From an uncultured Gemmatimonadota bacterium (GTDB lineage: Bacteria; Gemmatimonadota; Gemmatimonadetes; Gemmatimonadales; Gemmatimonadaceae), in NCBI GenBank assembly GCA_946479895.1, contig CAMLHT010000102.1:1-12788 (forward strand): a DNA stretch of 12,788 nucleotides. Reading direction: 5' to 3'. Within the stretch, counting starts at the first letter, position 1. Every line of letters begins with the position of its first letter. The notes beneath the pieces were generated by a model that was not told where the DNA came from, did no database searches, and was given only the letters and a program-made list of their open reading frames with translations. Shown one piece after another: positions 7,288-12,788 of the stretch. The position numbers and the translations under genes are program-made.

Positions 7288-7965
7288 TCAGGAAAGGGCC
7301 TTCAGAACCTGCTTGCTGATTCCCTTGAGTGTCTCGAACACGCCTTCACCGGTCACGGCGACGGCCTCGTAATACGGAGCCCGCTCGACCCATTCTCCCG
7401 TCGGCAACTGCTCGATCAGGTTCTCGCCGGGGTGATTCGGATCGGGGGTGACCTTCATCTTCTCCGGGTCGGTGACTTCCCACCCCGGGTTCATCGACGC
7501 CTGCAGCTCGCGGATCGGGGCGGCGTTCGGCAGGTCGCGCTTGTTGTACTGGATGACGAACGGCATCTTCGTCAGGTCGTACCCGTACTCGGCCATGTTG
7601 TCGTACAGGTTCTGCATGGCCTCCTGGTTCGCCTCCATGCGCTCGACCTGCGAGTCGCCGACGAACACGATGCCGTCCACGCCCTTGAGGATCAGCTTGC
7701 GGCTGGCGTTGTAGTAGACCTGGCCGGGGACGGTGTAGAGGTGGAAGCGGGTCTTGAAGCCGCGGATCTGGCCGAGGTCGACGGGCAGGAAATCGAAGAA
7801 GAGCGTGCGTTCAGTCTCGGTGGCGAGGGAGATCAGCTTGCCACGCGTATCGGGCGTGACCTTGCCGTAGACCACCTCGAGATTGGTGGTCTTCCCGCCG
7901 AGACCAGGACCGTAGTACACGATCTTGCAGTTGATCTCCTTGGACGCGTAGTTGATCATCGACAT
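7288..7965 (-). CDS. mglA: MglA-type small Ras-like GTPase
   Basis: MglA (225 aa) is a cytoplasmic GTPase that marks a cell pole. In Myxococcus it drives gliding and type IV pilus motility and is switched off by MglB. The P-loop GPGLGGKTT spans 19-27. The switch region has TETERTL with Arg53, the residue MglA supplies in place of an external arginine finger. Instead of the usual DxxGQ, the protein has TVPGQ (78-82), the MglA hallmark with the Asp replaced by Thr. NKRD (141-144) reads guanine. Start is ATG with GAGGA seven bases upstream, 14 bp after mglB. Length is slightly above the ~195 aa of Myxococcus MglA, mostly in the C-terminal half. No motility genes are visible in the window, so the polar partner here is unknown. 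Confidence 0.95.
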   Translation of the reverse strand: MSMINYASKEINCKIVYYGPGLGGKTTNLEVVYGKVTPDTRGKLISLATETERTLFFDFLPVDLGQIRGFKTRFHLYTVPGQVYYNASRKLILKGVDGIVFVGDSQVERMEANQEAMQNLYDNMAEYGYDLTKMPFVIQYNKRDLPNAAPIRELQASMNPGWEVTDPEKMKVTPDPNHPGENLIEQLPTGEWVERAPYYEAVAVTGEGVFETLKGISKQVLKALS

Positions 7966-7979
7966 GGTCGCGTCCTCGC

Positions 7980-8468
7980 TTACTGGAACATCTTGTCTAT
8001 TTCGTCTTCGGCGCCGGCGAGAAGCCCCGTCTGGCTGTTGCGGGCTTCGTTGGCGCGCTGGAAGACGCTGGTGAAGAGCTGGTTCAGCTCCTCGACCGTG
8101 GCTTTCATCTTGAGTCGCACGAGTCCGAGCGTGGTGCGGTTGTCGAAGAGCACGACGAGGATCACCCGGCGCGCGACGTCGGCGAGGTACATCGACTCCT
8201 TCTCGCCCTGGTGGAACAGCGAATTGAAGTCGTTTTCGCCGATGAGCTTGGCCAGCTGGTCGTTGGCGCTGAAATCGGCGGCGGTCAGGGTCGCGAAGGC
8301 GGTCGGGTCGAAGGTCGGCTGCTCACCGACGGTCGCGACGAGCTGCCCCGCGCGGTCGACGAGCAGGGCACAGCGCGCATTCGAATCGCCCAGGAACCGC
8401 TGGAGCGTATCCGTAATGGCGCCGTAGTCATCTTCCGTGAACGACCAGCTTGCCGCCCCAGCTGCCAT
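7980..8468 (-). CDS. mglB: MglB-type roadblock/LC7 protein (GTPase-activating partner of MglA)
   Basis: This 162-aa protein is placed as MglB by its position directly ahead of mglA and by its roadblock-like sequence. That includes [17 protein letters not shown] (33-49), [12 protein letters not shown] (67-78) and a strand-rich middle ending in [21 protein letters not shown] (about 102-122). In characterised systems MglB dimers bind MglA-GTP, speed hydrolysis and keep MglA off the lagging pole. The last ~35 residues look helical and polar. The ATG has a strong AGGAG four bases upstream within the 11-bp gap after the small membrane gene. It is soluble, with no signal or membrane segment. The roadblock fold is inferred from sequence style and context; the mglB-mglA pairing makes it quite safe. 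Confidence 0.88.
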   Translation of the reverse strand: MAAGAASWSFTEDDYGAITDTLQRFLGDSNARCALLVDRAGQLVATVGEQPTFDPTAFATLTAADFSANDQLAKLIGENDFNSLFHQGEKESMYLADVARRVILVVLFDNRTTLGLVRLKMKATVEELNQLFTSVFQRANEARNSQTGLLAGAEDEIDKMFQ

Positions 8469-8479
8469 GCGACTCCTGA

Positions 8480-8767
8480 CTAATCGAGTTGAAGCTGCAT
8501 CTGCCTGAGCAGACGCTCGCCACGCTTCCGAAGCGGCCCGTGCTGCTCCCAGCGAACATAGTCGGTCAGGAGCCGCACCGTGTCGTGCCCCGGCCGCCCG
8601 CTAAGGTAGCCCAGCGCAGCCAGCCTCCGCCACGGACGGGCGCTGAAGAGCTGCTGCCGCGAGCGGTGGATCTGTGTGCTCCAGACGATCGTGCCCGCCA
8701 CGACGCCACCGAGGAAGCCGGCGGCGATGGCAAGCTGGGTCTTTCTCCTCATGATATTCGGCCTCAC
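8480..8767 (-). CDS. small single-pass membrane protein of unknown function
   Basis: I do not recognise this 95-aa protein. It begins MRPNIMRRKTQ, then a hydrophobic segment LAIAAGFLGGVVAGTIVWS (about 12-30) that should cross the membrane once. A basic, mostly helical cytoplasmic-looking tail follows (RRLAALGYLSG, then RWEQHGPLRKRGERLL). The GTG at 8767 overlaps the recR stop codon (GTGA), a classic coupled arrangement. An in-frame ATG at 8752 has GAGG nine bases upstream and would give MRRK directly before the membrane segment; it is at least as likely. Both put the gene in the same transcript as recR and mglB, which starts 11 bp downstream. The sequence has normal base use for the region and reads as a real gene, not a fragment. 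A membrane link for MglB/MglA is one guess, nothing more. Confidence 0.8.
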   Translation of the reverse strand: MRPNIMRRKTQLAIAAGFLGGVVAGTIVWSTQIHRSRQQLFSARPWRRLAALGYLSGRPGHDTVRLLTDYVRWEQHGPLRKRGERLLRQMQLQLD

Positions 8768-9351
8768 ATGGCTCTGCGCGCGGTCAACGCCTGGGCGATG
8801 GTCACCCCGTCGGCGTACTCGAGGTCCCCGCCGACTGGGATGCCACGGGCGATCCGCGTCACGGCCATCGGTGTTCCAGCGAGCTGCCGCTGAACATACA
8901 AGGCGGTGGCCTCACCTTCGAGGCTTGGATTCGTGGCGAGGATCACTTCCCGGACCTCCCCGCCCCGGACCCGCTCCACGAGCTGGGCGACCGTGAGGTC
9001 GTCCGGCTGGACCCCGTCCAGCGGCGAAAGCCGCCCGCCCAGGACGTGGTACCGGCCGCGAAACTCGCCGGCGCGCTCGATGGCCGAGATGTCGGACGAC
9101 TCCTCCACCACGCAGAGCAGCCCCGCGTCCCGGCGCGGATCCCGGCAGATCGCGCAGACCTCCTCCTCGGTGAGGTTGAAGCACCGCGAGCAGGGCCGGA
9201 CGCGCTCCCCGAGCGCGATCAGGGCCTCGGCCAGCCGCCGGCCCTGCGCCGTGGGCTGCCGCAGCAGATGGTAAGTCAGGCGCAGGGCGGTCTTCTTCCC
9301 GATGCCCGGGAGGCGCGCAAGCTCGGTCGCCAGTTCGTCGATTGCGCTCAT
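8764..9351 (-). CDS. recR: recombination protein RecR
   Basis: RecR (195 aa) works with RecO, and RecF where present, to load RecA onto single-stranded DNA at gaps. It forms a DNA-clamping ring. The helix-hairpin-helix region LPGIGKKTALRL is at 14-25. The zinc finger uses Cys54, Cys57, Cys66 and Cys69 (CSRC, then CAIC). The Toprim domain starts at LLCVVEESSDISAIE (78-92) and includes the ATNPSLEGEATA stretch (139-150). The C-terminus has the family pattern IARGIPVGGDLEYADGVTIAQAL. Length is standard. The ATG at 9351 has no clear Shine-Dalgarno sequence, and a strong hairpin sits 8 bases upstream of it, over the end of ybaB. The stop overlaps the start of the small membrane gene. Order dnaX-ybaB-recR is conserved in many bacteria. 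Confidence 0.97.
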   Translation of the reverse strand: MSAIDELATELARLPGIGKKTALRLTYHLLRQPTAQGRRLAEALIALGERVRPCSRCFNLTEEEVCAICRDPRRDAGLLCVVEESSDISAIERAGEFRGRYHVLGGRLSPLDGVQPDDLTVAQLVERVRGGEVREVILATNPSLEGEATALYVQRQLAGTPMAVTRIARGIPVGGDLEYADGVTIAQALTARRAM

Positions 9352-9359
9352 ATGGGCGG

Positions 9360-9394
9360 TTCCGTTTCAGGCCGCTTCGCGGCCTAAAACGGAA
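9360..9394 (-). promoter_or_regulatory. strong stem-loop across the ybaB stop codon, ahead of recR
   Basis: The two 16-base arms (9360-9375 and 9379-9394) pair fully in the minus-strand RNA, with one G-U pair, around the 3-base loop GAA. The tip is GCGAAGC, a known unusually stable mini-hairpin. The hairpin covers the last two ybaB codons and its TAG, and ends 8 bases before the recR ATG. No T-tract follows on either strand, so it is not a standard intrinsic terminator. On the plus strand the same pair is a C-A mismatch, so the minus-strand transcript is the likely active form. Confidence 0.75.
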
Positions 9395-9701
9395 GCTTGA
9401 GTCCGGGGATGTTCATGCCGTCGGGCAGCTTCGGCATCCGCATCTGGAGCTCCGTCGCGGCCTTCTTCTGCGCTTCGGCCACCGCGACCGTCACGAGATC
9501 CTCGAGCATCTCGACGTCATCCGGGTTCACGACGGACCGGTCGATCTTGATGCGCTTGATCACGCCCTGGCCGCTCGCCTCGACCGTGACCATGCCGCCG
9601 CCGGCGCTGCCGGTGACGGTCAGCTGCTCGAGGTCGGCCTGGGCCTGCTCCATCGTCTTCTTCATTTCCTGCGCCTGGCGCAGGAGCGACATGAAATCCA
9701 T
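9384..9701 (-). CDS. ybaB: YbaB/EbfC family nucleoid-associated protein
   Basis: This 105-aa protein belongs to the YbaB/EbfC family of small dimeric DNA-binding proteins. It shows the expected N-terminal helix LLRQAQEMKKTMEQAQADLEQL, the strand GMVTVEASGQGVIKRIKID (about 36-54), NPDDVEMLEDLVTVAVAEA (59-77) and a terminal Met/Pro-rich tail ending LKLPF. Length is normal for the family. I chose the ATG at 9701 (MDFMSLLRQA); an ATG three codons later is also possible. A much longer in-frame reading upstream runs into the end of dnaX and is not real. No clear Shine-Dalgarno sequence is seen, so translation may be coupled to dnaX, 41 bp upstream. Its stop codon lies inside the strong hairpin that precedes recR. 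Confidence 0.95.
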   Translation of the reverse strand: MDFMSLLRQAQEMKKTMEQAQADLEQLTVTGSAGGGMVTVEASGQGVIKRIKIDRSVVNPDDVEMLEDLVTVAVAEAQKKAATELQMRMPKLPDGMNIPGLKLPF

Positions 9702-9742
9702 GTGGGGTCGGTCTTCTGGTATGGGTCCTGAGGCGATCGGAC

Positions 9743-11503
9743 TCAGTCGATCACTTCCAGGTCCAGCTCGACGATGGCCGAGTGGAGCACCGGGTCGCGC
9801 TTCTTCAGCGCCTCGAGTTTCTGGGCTTTCACGTCTTCGTCCGTGAGGCGCTTCGGCGGGCCCGCCGGGGCTTTTGCGGCGCCCTCGAGCTGCACCCGCT
9901 CCACCGGCGAGAACCATTCGCGAAGAATGGCGAGGATGTCGGCGCCCCCGCTCTGGATCGCCTTCGCGTAAAAGTCATTGGGCTCGTCGAGCGCGATCGT
10001 GATGTCGCCGCGCGCGGTGACGGCCGCCGGAGACGCGTGCTCGAGCGCCGTGGCGATCAGCGTCTTTCCCGCCTGGCGGAGTCGCGCCACGAGATCGTCC
10101 CAGCGGCCCGTGAGGGCATTGATGTCGATCGGCTCGCGGGCGGCATCCTCGGCCTGGATCGGCGCCGGCTGCGCGCTCGAGTGAACGGGCCGGGCCACTT
10201 CCATCGTCGGCTCGCGCCGGGCCGCCGGACGTGATTCCACGGACTGCGCGGGCGGCGGAGGCGCCGCCGGTCGCGGCGCCGCGGGCGGGGCCGGCGCACG
10301 CGCGGGCTCGGGGCGCGGATCGGGTCGGGCCGCGACCGCGTCCCCTTCTCCGGACCCCAGTGAGCGCAGGAGCGCTTCGACGTCCACCGTGCGATCGAGC
10401 AGCGCCAGCCGGACGAGCGCCGTCTCGATGAGGAGCTGCTGCTGGCCGCTGCGCCGGAAGCGCGGCTCGAGCTCCGTCAGCGCCGTCAGCATGCGGACGA
10501 GATCGGCCGCCTGGAATCGCGACGCGCCGGCGACGAGCTCCTCGCGCGCCCGCTCGGACACCTCCGTCGGCGTGCCGCCGAGCGCCACGGCGAGCTGCGC
10601 GCGCACCATGTCACCGAATCCCGCGAGAAACGTCGAGAAGTCCACGCCCGCTTCGGCGAGCCTGCCGACGAACGGGAATACCTCCGCCGCGCGGTGCTCG
10701 GCGACGATCGAAAGCAGGGCGAGGTATTCGTCCTCGGGCACGAGCCCGAGCGCGTCACGGACGCGCTGCGGCGTGAGCGACCCGTCGCCCAGCGAGAGGA
10801 CCTGGTCGGTGAGGCTGAGCGCGTCGCGCATCGAGCCGTCAGCGGCGCGCGCGATCAGCGACAGCGCATCCGGCTCGGCGCGAACGCCCTCCGCCGCCAG
10901 GACCACCGCGAGACGGGACTTGATGTCGGCGGAGCCGATGCGCCGGAGGTCGAATCGCTGGAGGCGGCTCATCACCGGGGCCGCGGCCTGGGTGATCTTC
11001 TGCGGCTCGGTGGTCGCGAAGACGAACACCACGCGCGGGGGCGGCTCCTCGAGGATCTTCAGGAGCGCGTTCCACGCCTCGCGCGTGAGCATGTGCGCCT
11101 CGTCAACGATGTAGACCTTGAATCGGTCATCGCCGGAGGGGGCATACATCGCCCGCTCGCGCAGCTCGCGGGCGTCGTCCACGCCGCGGTTCGACGCCGC
11201 GTCGATCTCGACGACGTCGAGGCTGGCCGAGCCGGCCCAGATGCGCCGGCAGCTCTCGCACTCGCCGCAGGGCTCGCCGGCGCCCCCGCTGCCGGCATCG
11301 GACGCCCGCCGCTCGCAGTTGAGCGCCATCGCGAGCACGCGCGCCAGCGTCGTCTTTCCGGTGCCCCGCGGGCCACAGAAGAGGTATCCGTGGGCCACCC
11401 TGCCCTTCGCGATCGCGCCCTGGAGCGTCGTCGAGACGTGCGACTGCACGGCCACGTCGGCGAATCGGCGGGGGCGGTACTTCCGGGCGAGGGAGATCGA
11501 CAT
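9743..11503 (-). CDS. dnaX: DNA polymerase III subunits gamma/tau
   Basis: DnaX (586 aa) is the clamp-loader ATPase that opens the beta ring and ties the polymerase cores together at the replication fork. The AAA+ module has Walker A GPRGTGKTT (44-52) and the Walker B signature DEAH (134-137), followed by MLT. The zinc module uses Cys63, Cys79, Cys82 and Cys85, with a longer than usual first loop (63-79). The sensor region reads ATTEPQKI (163-170), and SRLQRF (179-184) replaces the common SRCQRF. A Pro/Ala-rich linker (about 392-450) precedes the C-terminal tau domain. The ATG at 11503 has GAGG five bases upstream and gives the standard MSxxLARKYRP start, so a longer start at 11551 is rejected. 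I found no A-run slippery site for a short gamma form. Confidence 0.97.
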   Translation of the reverse strand: MSISLARKYRPRRFADVAVQSHVSTTLQGAIAKGRVAHGYLFCGPRGTGKTTLARVLAMALNCERRASDAGSGGAGEPCGECESCRRIWAGSASLDVVEIDAASNRGVDDARELRERAMYAPSGDDRFKVYIVDEAHMLTREAWNALLKILEEPPPRVVFVFATTEPQKITQAAAPVMSRLQRFDLRRIGSADIKSRLAVVLAAEGVRAEPDALSLIARAADGSMRDALSLTDQVLSLGDGSLTPQRVRDALGLVPEDEYLALLSIVAEHRAAEVFPFVGRLAEAGVDFSTFLAGFGDMVRAQLAVALGGTPTEVSERAREELVAGASRFQAADLVRMLTALTELEPRFRRSGQQQLLIETALVRLALLDRTVDVEALLRSLGSGEGDAVAARPDPRPEPARAPAPPAAPRPAAPPPPAQSVESRPAARREPTMEVARPVHSSAQPAPIQAEDAAREPIDINALTGRWDDLVARLRQAGKTLIATALEHASPAAVTARGDITIALDEPNDFYAKAIQSGGADILAILREWFSPVERVQLEGAAKAPAGPPKRLTDEDVKAQKLEALKKRDPVLHSAIVELDLEVID

Positions 11504-11508
11504 GGGGA

Positions 11509-11512
11509 CCTC
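11509..11512 (-). promoter_or_regulatory. Shine-Dalgarno GAGG of dnaX
   Basis: GAGG on the minus strand is followed by five bases (TCCCC) and then the ATG at 11503. It fixes the start of dnaX and lies directly after the SRP RNA terminator T-tract. Confidence 0.7.
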
Positions 11513-11518
11513 AAAGCT

Positions 11519-11561
11519 AAAACAAAACGCGCGGGGATGGATTGGATCCATCTCCCGCGCG
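11519..11561 (-). terminator. Rho-independent terminator of the SRP RNA gene
   Basis: On the minus strand CGCGCGGG pairs with CCCGCGCG, and inside it GATGGAT pairs with ATCCATC around a 3-base CCA loop, with a single bulged A between the two helices. The stem occupies 11561 down to 11528 and is followed by TTTTGTTTT (11527-11519). It is a strong intrinsic terminator by eye. It ends only 15 bases before the dnaX start codon. Confidence 0.88.
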
Positions 11562-11667
11562 AGTGCCCCAGGCCTGACGAAGCGACGATAGACACTTCAT
11601 GCCGCTGCTACCTTCGGGGTCCTGACGGAGTTAGAAGGCTATTGCCCTCCGGGACCTGGGACACCCG
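11560..11667 (-). ncRNA. ffs: signal recognition particle RNA (4.5S-type, small form)
   Basis: On the minus strand this stretch has the SRP RNA core GTCAGGACC, then CGAAGGTAGCAGC (11625 down to about 11603). Upstream, CGGGTGTCCCAGG (11667-11655) pairs along all 13 positions, two of them G-U, with CCTGGGGCACTCG (11572-11560), closing the long hairpin. Length (about 100-108 nt) fits the small bacterial form, which lacks the Alu-like domain. It binds Ffh and targets nascent membrane proteins to SecYEG. Canonical SRP RNAs read UCC-GGAA-GGA at the tip; here ACC and GGU close a 5-base loop CCGAA, one base longer. It has a -10 box just upstream and a strong terminator directly after. dnaX follows, as in Bacillus. 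Exact ends are inferred from pairing. Confidence 0.9.
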
Positions 11668-11669
11668 GA

Positions 11670-11675
11670 AATATA
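11670..11675 (-). promoter_or_regulatory. -10 box TATATT of the SRP RNA gene
   Basis: TATATT reads on the minus strand from 11675 to 11670, ending 2-6 bases before the closing stem of the RNA, so transcription would start at about 11664. No good -35 box is seen 17 bp upstream (TGTGTA there); that region overlaps the ltaE stop codon. The position relative to the RNA is the main support. Confidence 0.55.
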
Positions 11676-11691
11676 GCGGGCAATGCGCGCG

Positions 11692-12711
11692 CTACACAGA
11701 CAGCGCCCGCACCAGAACCTCCGCCGCCTTCCGGCAATCCGCCGTCGAGACATCCAGGTGCGTTACCAGCCTGATGCGCGTCGCGCTCCATTCCGAGATC
11801 GCCACGCCGGACTTGCTCGCCGCCTCGACGATCGGGTCCGTCCTGCGTCCGGGCGGCAAGTCGATCATGACGATGTTCGTGTCGGGCGGAACGACCGTGC
11901 ATCCGCCGGCGCCGTCGATCGCCCTGGCCAGCAGCCTCGCGTTCTCGTGGTCCTCGGCCAGCCGGTCCATGTGGTTGTCCAGCGCGTACAGGGCCGCCGC
12001 GGCGAGCATGCCGGATTGCCGCAGGGCGCCACCGAACAGCTTCCGCGCGGTCCAGACCTCTTCCATCACGCCCTTCGGACCGGCGACCGCCGCGCCGATC
12101 GGCGCGCCGAGCCCCTTCGAGAAGGCCACCATGACGGTGTCGACGGTCGACGCGATGTCGCTCAGCGAGACCCCGCTGGCCACCGCCGCGTTCCACAGGC
12201 GGGCGCCGTCCATGTGCACCGGCAGCTTGTGGCGCTTCGCCACCTTCTGGATGCGCCGGAGCTCGTCGTGCGGCGTGATCATGCCGCCGGCGCCGTTGTG
12301 CGTATTCTCCACGCAGACGAGGCTGGCCGCGGGGTAGTACTTCGATACGGGACGCATCGCCGCCTCGAGATCGTCCGCGTTGAAGACGACCCGCGAGCCG
12401 GCGATGGGCCTGATCTGGACGCCGCTCATCGCGGCCGCGCCGGCCAGCTCCCAGTGGATGATGTGCGCGTCGGCGTCGAGATAGACCTCCGTCGCGGGCT
12501 CGGTGAGCGCCCAGATCGCCGCCTGGTTCGCCATCACCCCGCTGGGGAAGAACAGCGCTTCGTCCTTGCCCAGCAGCTCGGCGACGCGGCGCTCCAGCCG
12601 CTGCATCGTGGGATCGCCATCGCGCTCATCGTCCCCGACCTCGGCGTCGGCCATCGCGCGACGCATGGCGGGTGTGGGCTTCGTGACGGTGTCGGAGCGG
12701 AGATCGATCAT
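11692..12711 (-). CDS. ltaE: low-specificity L-threonine aldolase
   Basis: This 339-aa PLP enzyme cleaves L-threonine or L-allo-threonine to glycine and acetaldehyde in the cytoplasm. The start MIDLRSDTVTKPTPAMRRAM is the family opening. FFPSGVMANQ (54-63) helps hold the cofactor phosphate, DADAHIIHWE (79-88) supplies the ring-stacking histidine, and HMDGARLWNAA (166-176) carries the Asp and Arg that contact PLP and substrate. Lys199 in AFSKGLGAPIG forms the Schiff base. Length is normal. The ATG at 12711 is the family start, but the upstream strand is a pyrimidine-rich repeat (minus strand TCCGTCC before ATG) with no Shine-Dalgarno sequence. The gene ends 25-28 bp before the SRP RNA, whose promoter overlaps its stop region. 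It has no visible tie to the repair cluster. Confidence 0.95.
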   Translation of the reverse strand: MIDLRSDTVTKPTPAMRRAMADAEVGDDERDGDPTMQRLERRVAELLGKDEALFFPSGVMANQAAIWALTEPATEVYLDADAHIIHWELAGAAAMSGVQIRPIAGSRVVFNADDLEAAMRPVSKYYPAASLVCVENTHNGAGGMITPHDELRRIQKVAKRHKLPVHMDGARLWNAAVASGVSLSDIASTVDTVMVAFSKGLGAPIGAAVAGPKGVMEEVWTARKLFGGALRQSGMLAAAALYALDNHMDRLAEDHENARLLARAIDGAGGCTVVPPDTNIVMIDLPPGRRTDPIVEAASKSGVAISEWSATRIRLVTHLDVSTADCRKAAEVLVRALSV

Positions 12712-12781
12712 GGACGGAGGGCGGAGGGCGGAGGACGGAGGACGGAGGACGGAGGACGGAGGGCGGAGGGCGGAGGATGGA
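12712..12781. repeat. heptanucleotide tandem repeat abutting the ltaE start codon
   Basis: Reading the plus strand from 12712, nine 7-bp units GGACGGA or GGGCGGA follow one another, then a tenth, GGATGGA. The order by the third base is A, G, G, A, A, A, A, G, G, then GGATGGA. The array starts at the base right after the ltaE start codon, so it is the entire visible 5' region of that gene. The remaining 12782-12788 (CGACGAG) is a degenerate unit or flank, cut by the window edge. Seven is not a multiple of three, so copy changes would shift any reading frame through it. Confidence 0.92.
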
Positions 12782-12788
12782 CGACGAG

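Noticed and set aside
9743..11503. Programmed frameshift in dnaX giving a short gamma form
   Set aside because: No A- or T-run slippery heptamer is visible in the coding sequence near the end of the AAA+ and collar regions.
10694..12337. Plus-strand 547-codon open frame across dnaX, the SRP RNA and ltaE
   Set aside because: It crosses three separate minus-strand elements with clear identities, including a structural RNA and a terminator.
1..12788. A new defence, mobile or CRISPR-like system
   Set aside because: No integrase, transposase, toxin-antitoxin pair, CRISPR repeats or restriction genes are present. Every large gene is a known housekeeping family, apart from the lipoprotein.

Overview
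The window is a GC-rich chromosomal segment (about two-thirds GC by eye) made almost entirely of bacterial housekeeping genes, densely packed and mostly on the minus strand. Three things suggest a soil or sediment bacterium of Gemmatimonadota type: the gene set, an MglA/MglB polarity pair inside a DNA-repair/lipid gene cluster, and a BIG2-type lipoprotein with an HExxH protease motif. That placement is inference from gene content and style. No rRNA or other taxonomic marker is present.

Layout. (1) Positions 1-126 hold the last codons of a plus-strand ABC-transporter permease of the FtsX/MacB type. (2) 173-1300 is mnmA (tRNA 2-thiouridylase), with a -10-like box so close to the start codon that its mRNA may be leaderless. 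(3) Convergent with it, only 3 bp away, is a large minus-strand gene (1304-3304) for a secreted lipoprotein with an Ig-like domain and an M30-like zinc protease signature. A pair of 15-bp direct repeats lies in its upstream region. (4) From about 11.7 kb down to 3.46 kb runs a long minus-strand series: SRP RNA gene with its own promoter and terminator, dnaX, ybaB/ebfC, recR, a small membrane protein, mglB, mglA, pgsA, cinA, then after a 140-bp gap grpE and dnaJ. (5) At the far end is ltaE (L-threonine aldolase), preceded directly by a heptanucleotide tandem array that runs almost to the window edge.

How the genes work together. SRP RNA-dnaX-ybaB-recR is a widely conserved replication/repair neighbourhood (Bacillus has the same order). 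recR overlaps the small membrane gene by 4 bases, and mglB, mglA, pgsA and cinA follow at gaps of 4-14 bp, so a single transcript joining repair, cell polarity, phosphatidylglycerol synthesis and nucleotide clean-up is likely. grpE-dnaJ form a co-chaperone pair without dnaK or hrcA nearby.

I found no clear new multi-gene system. The points most worth a second look are small: a nearly perfect 16-bp hairpin spanning the ybaB stop codon just ahead of recR, the 7-bp repeat array replacing the ribosome-binding region of ltaE, an SRP RNA whose apical loop has one extra base, an SRP terminator that ends 15 bases before the dnaX start, the direct repeats upstream of the protease gene, and the unassigned small membrane protein between recR and mglB.
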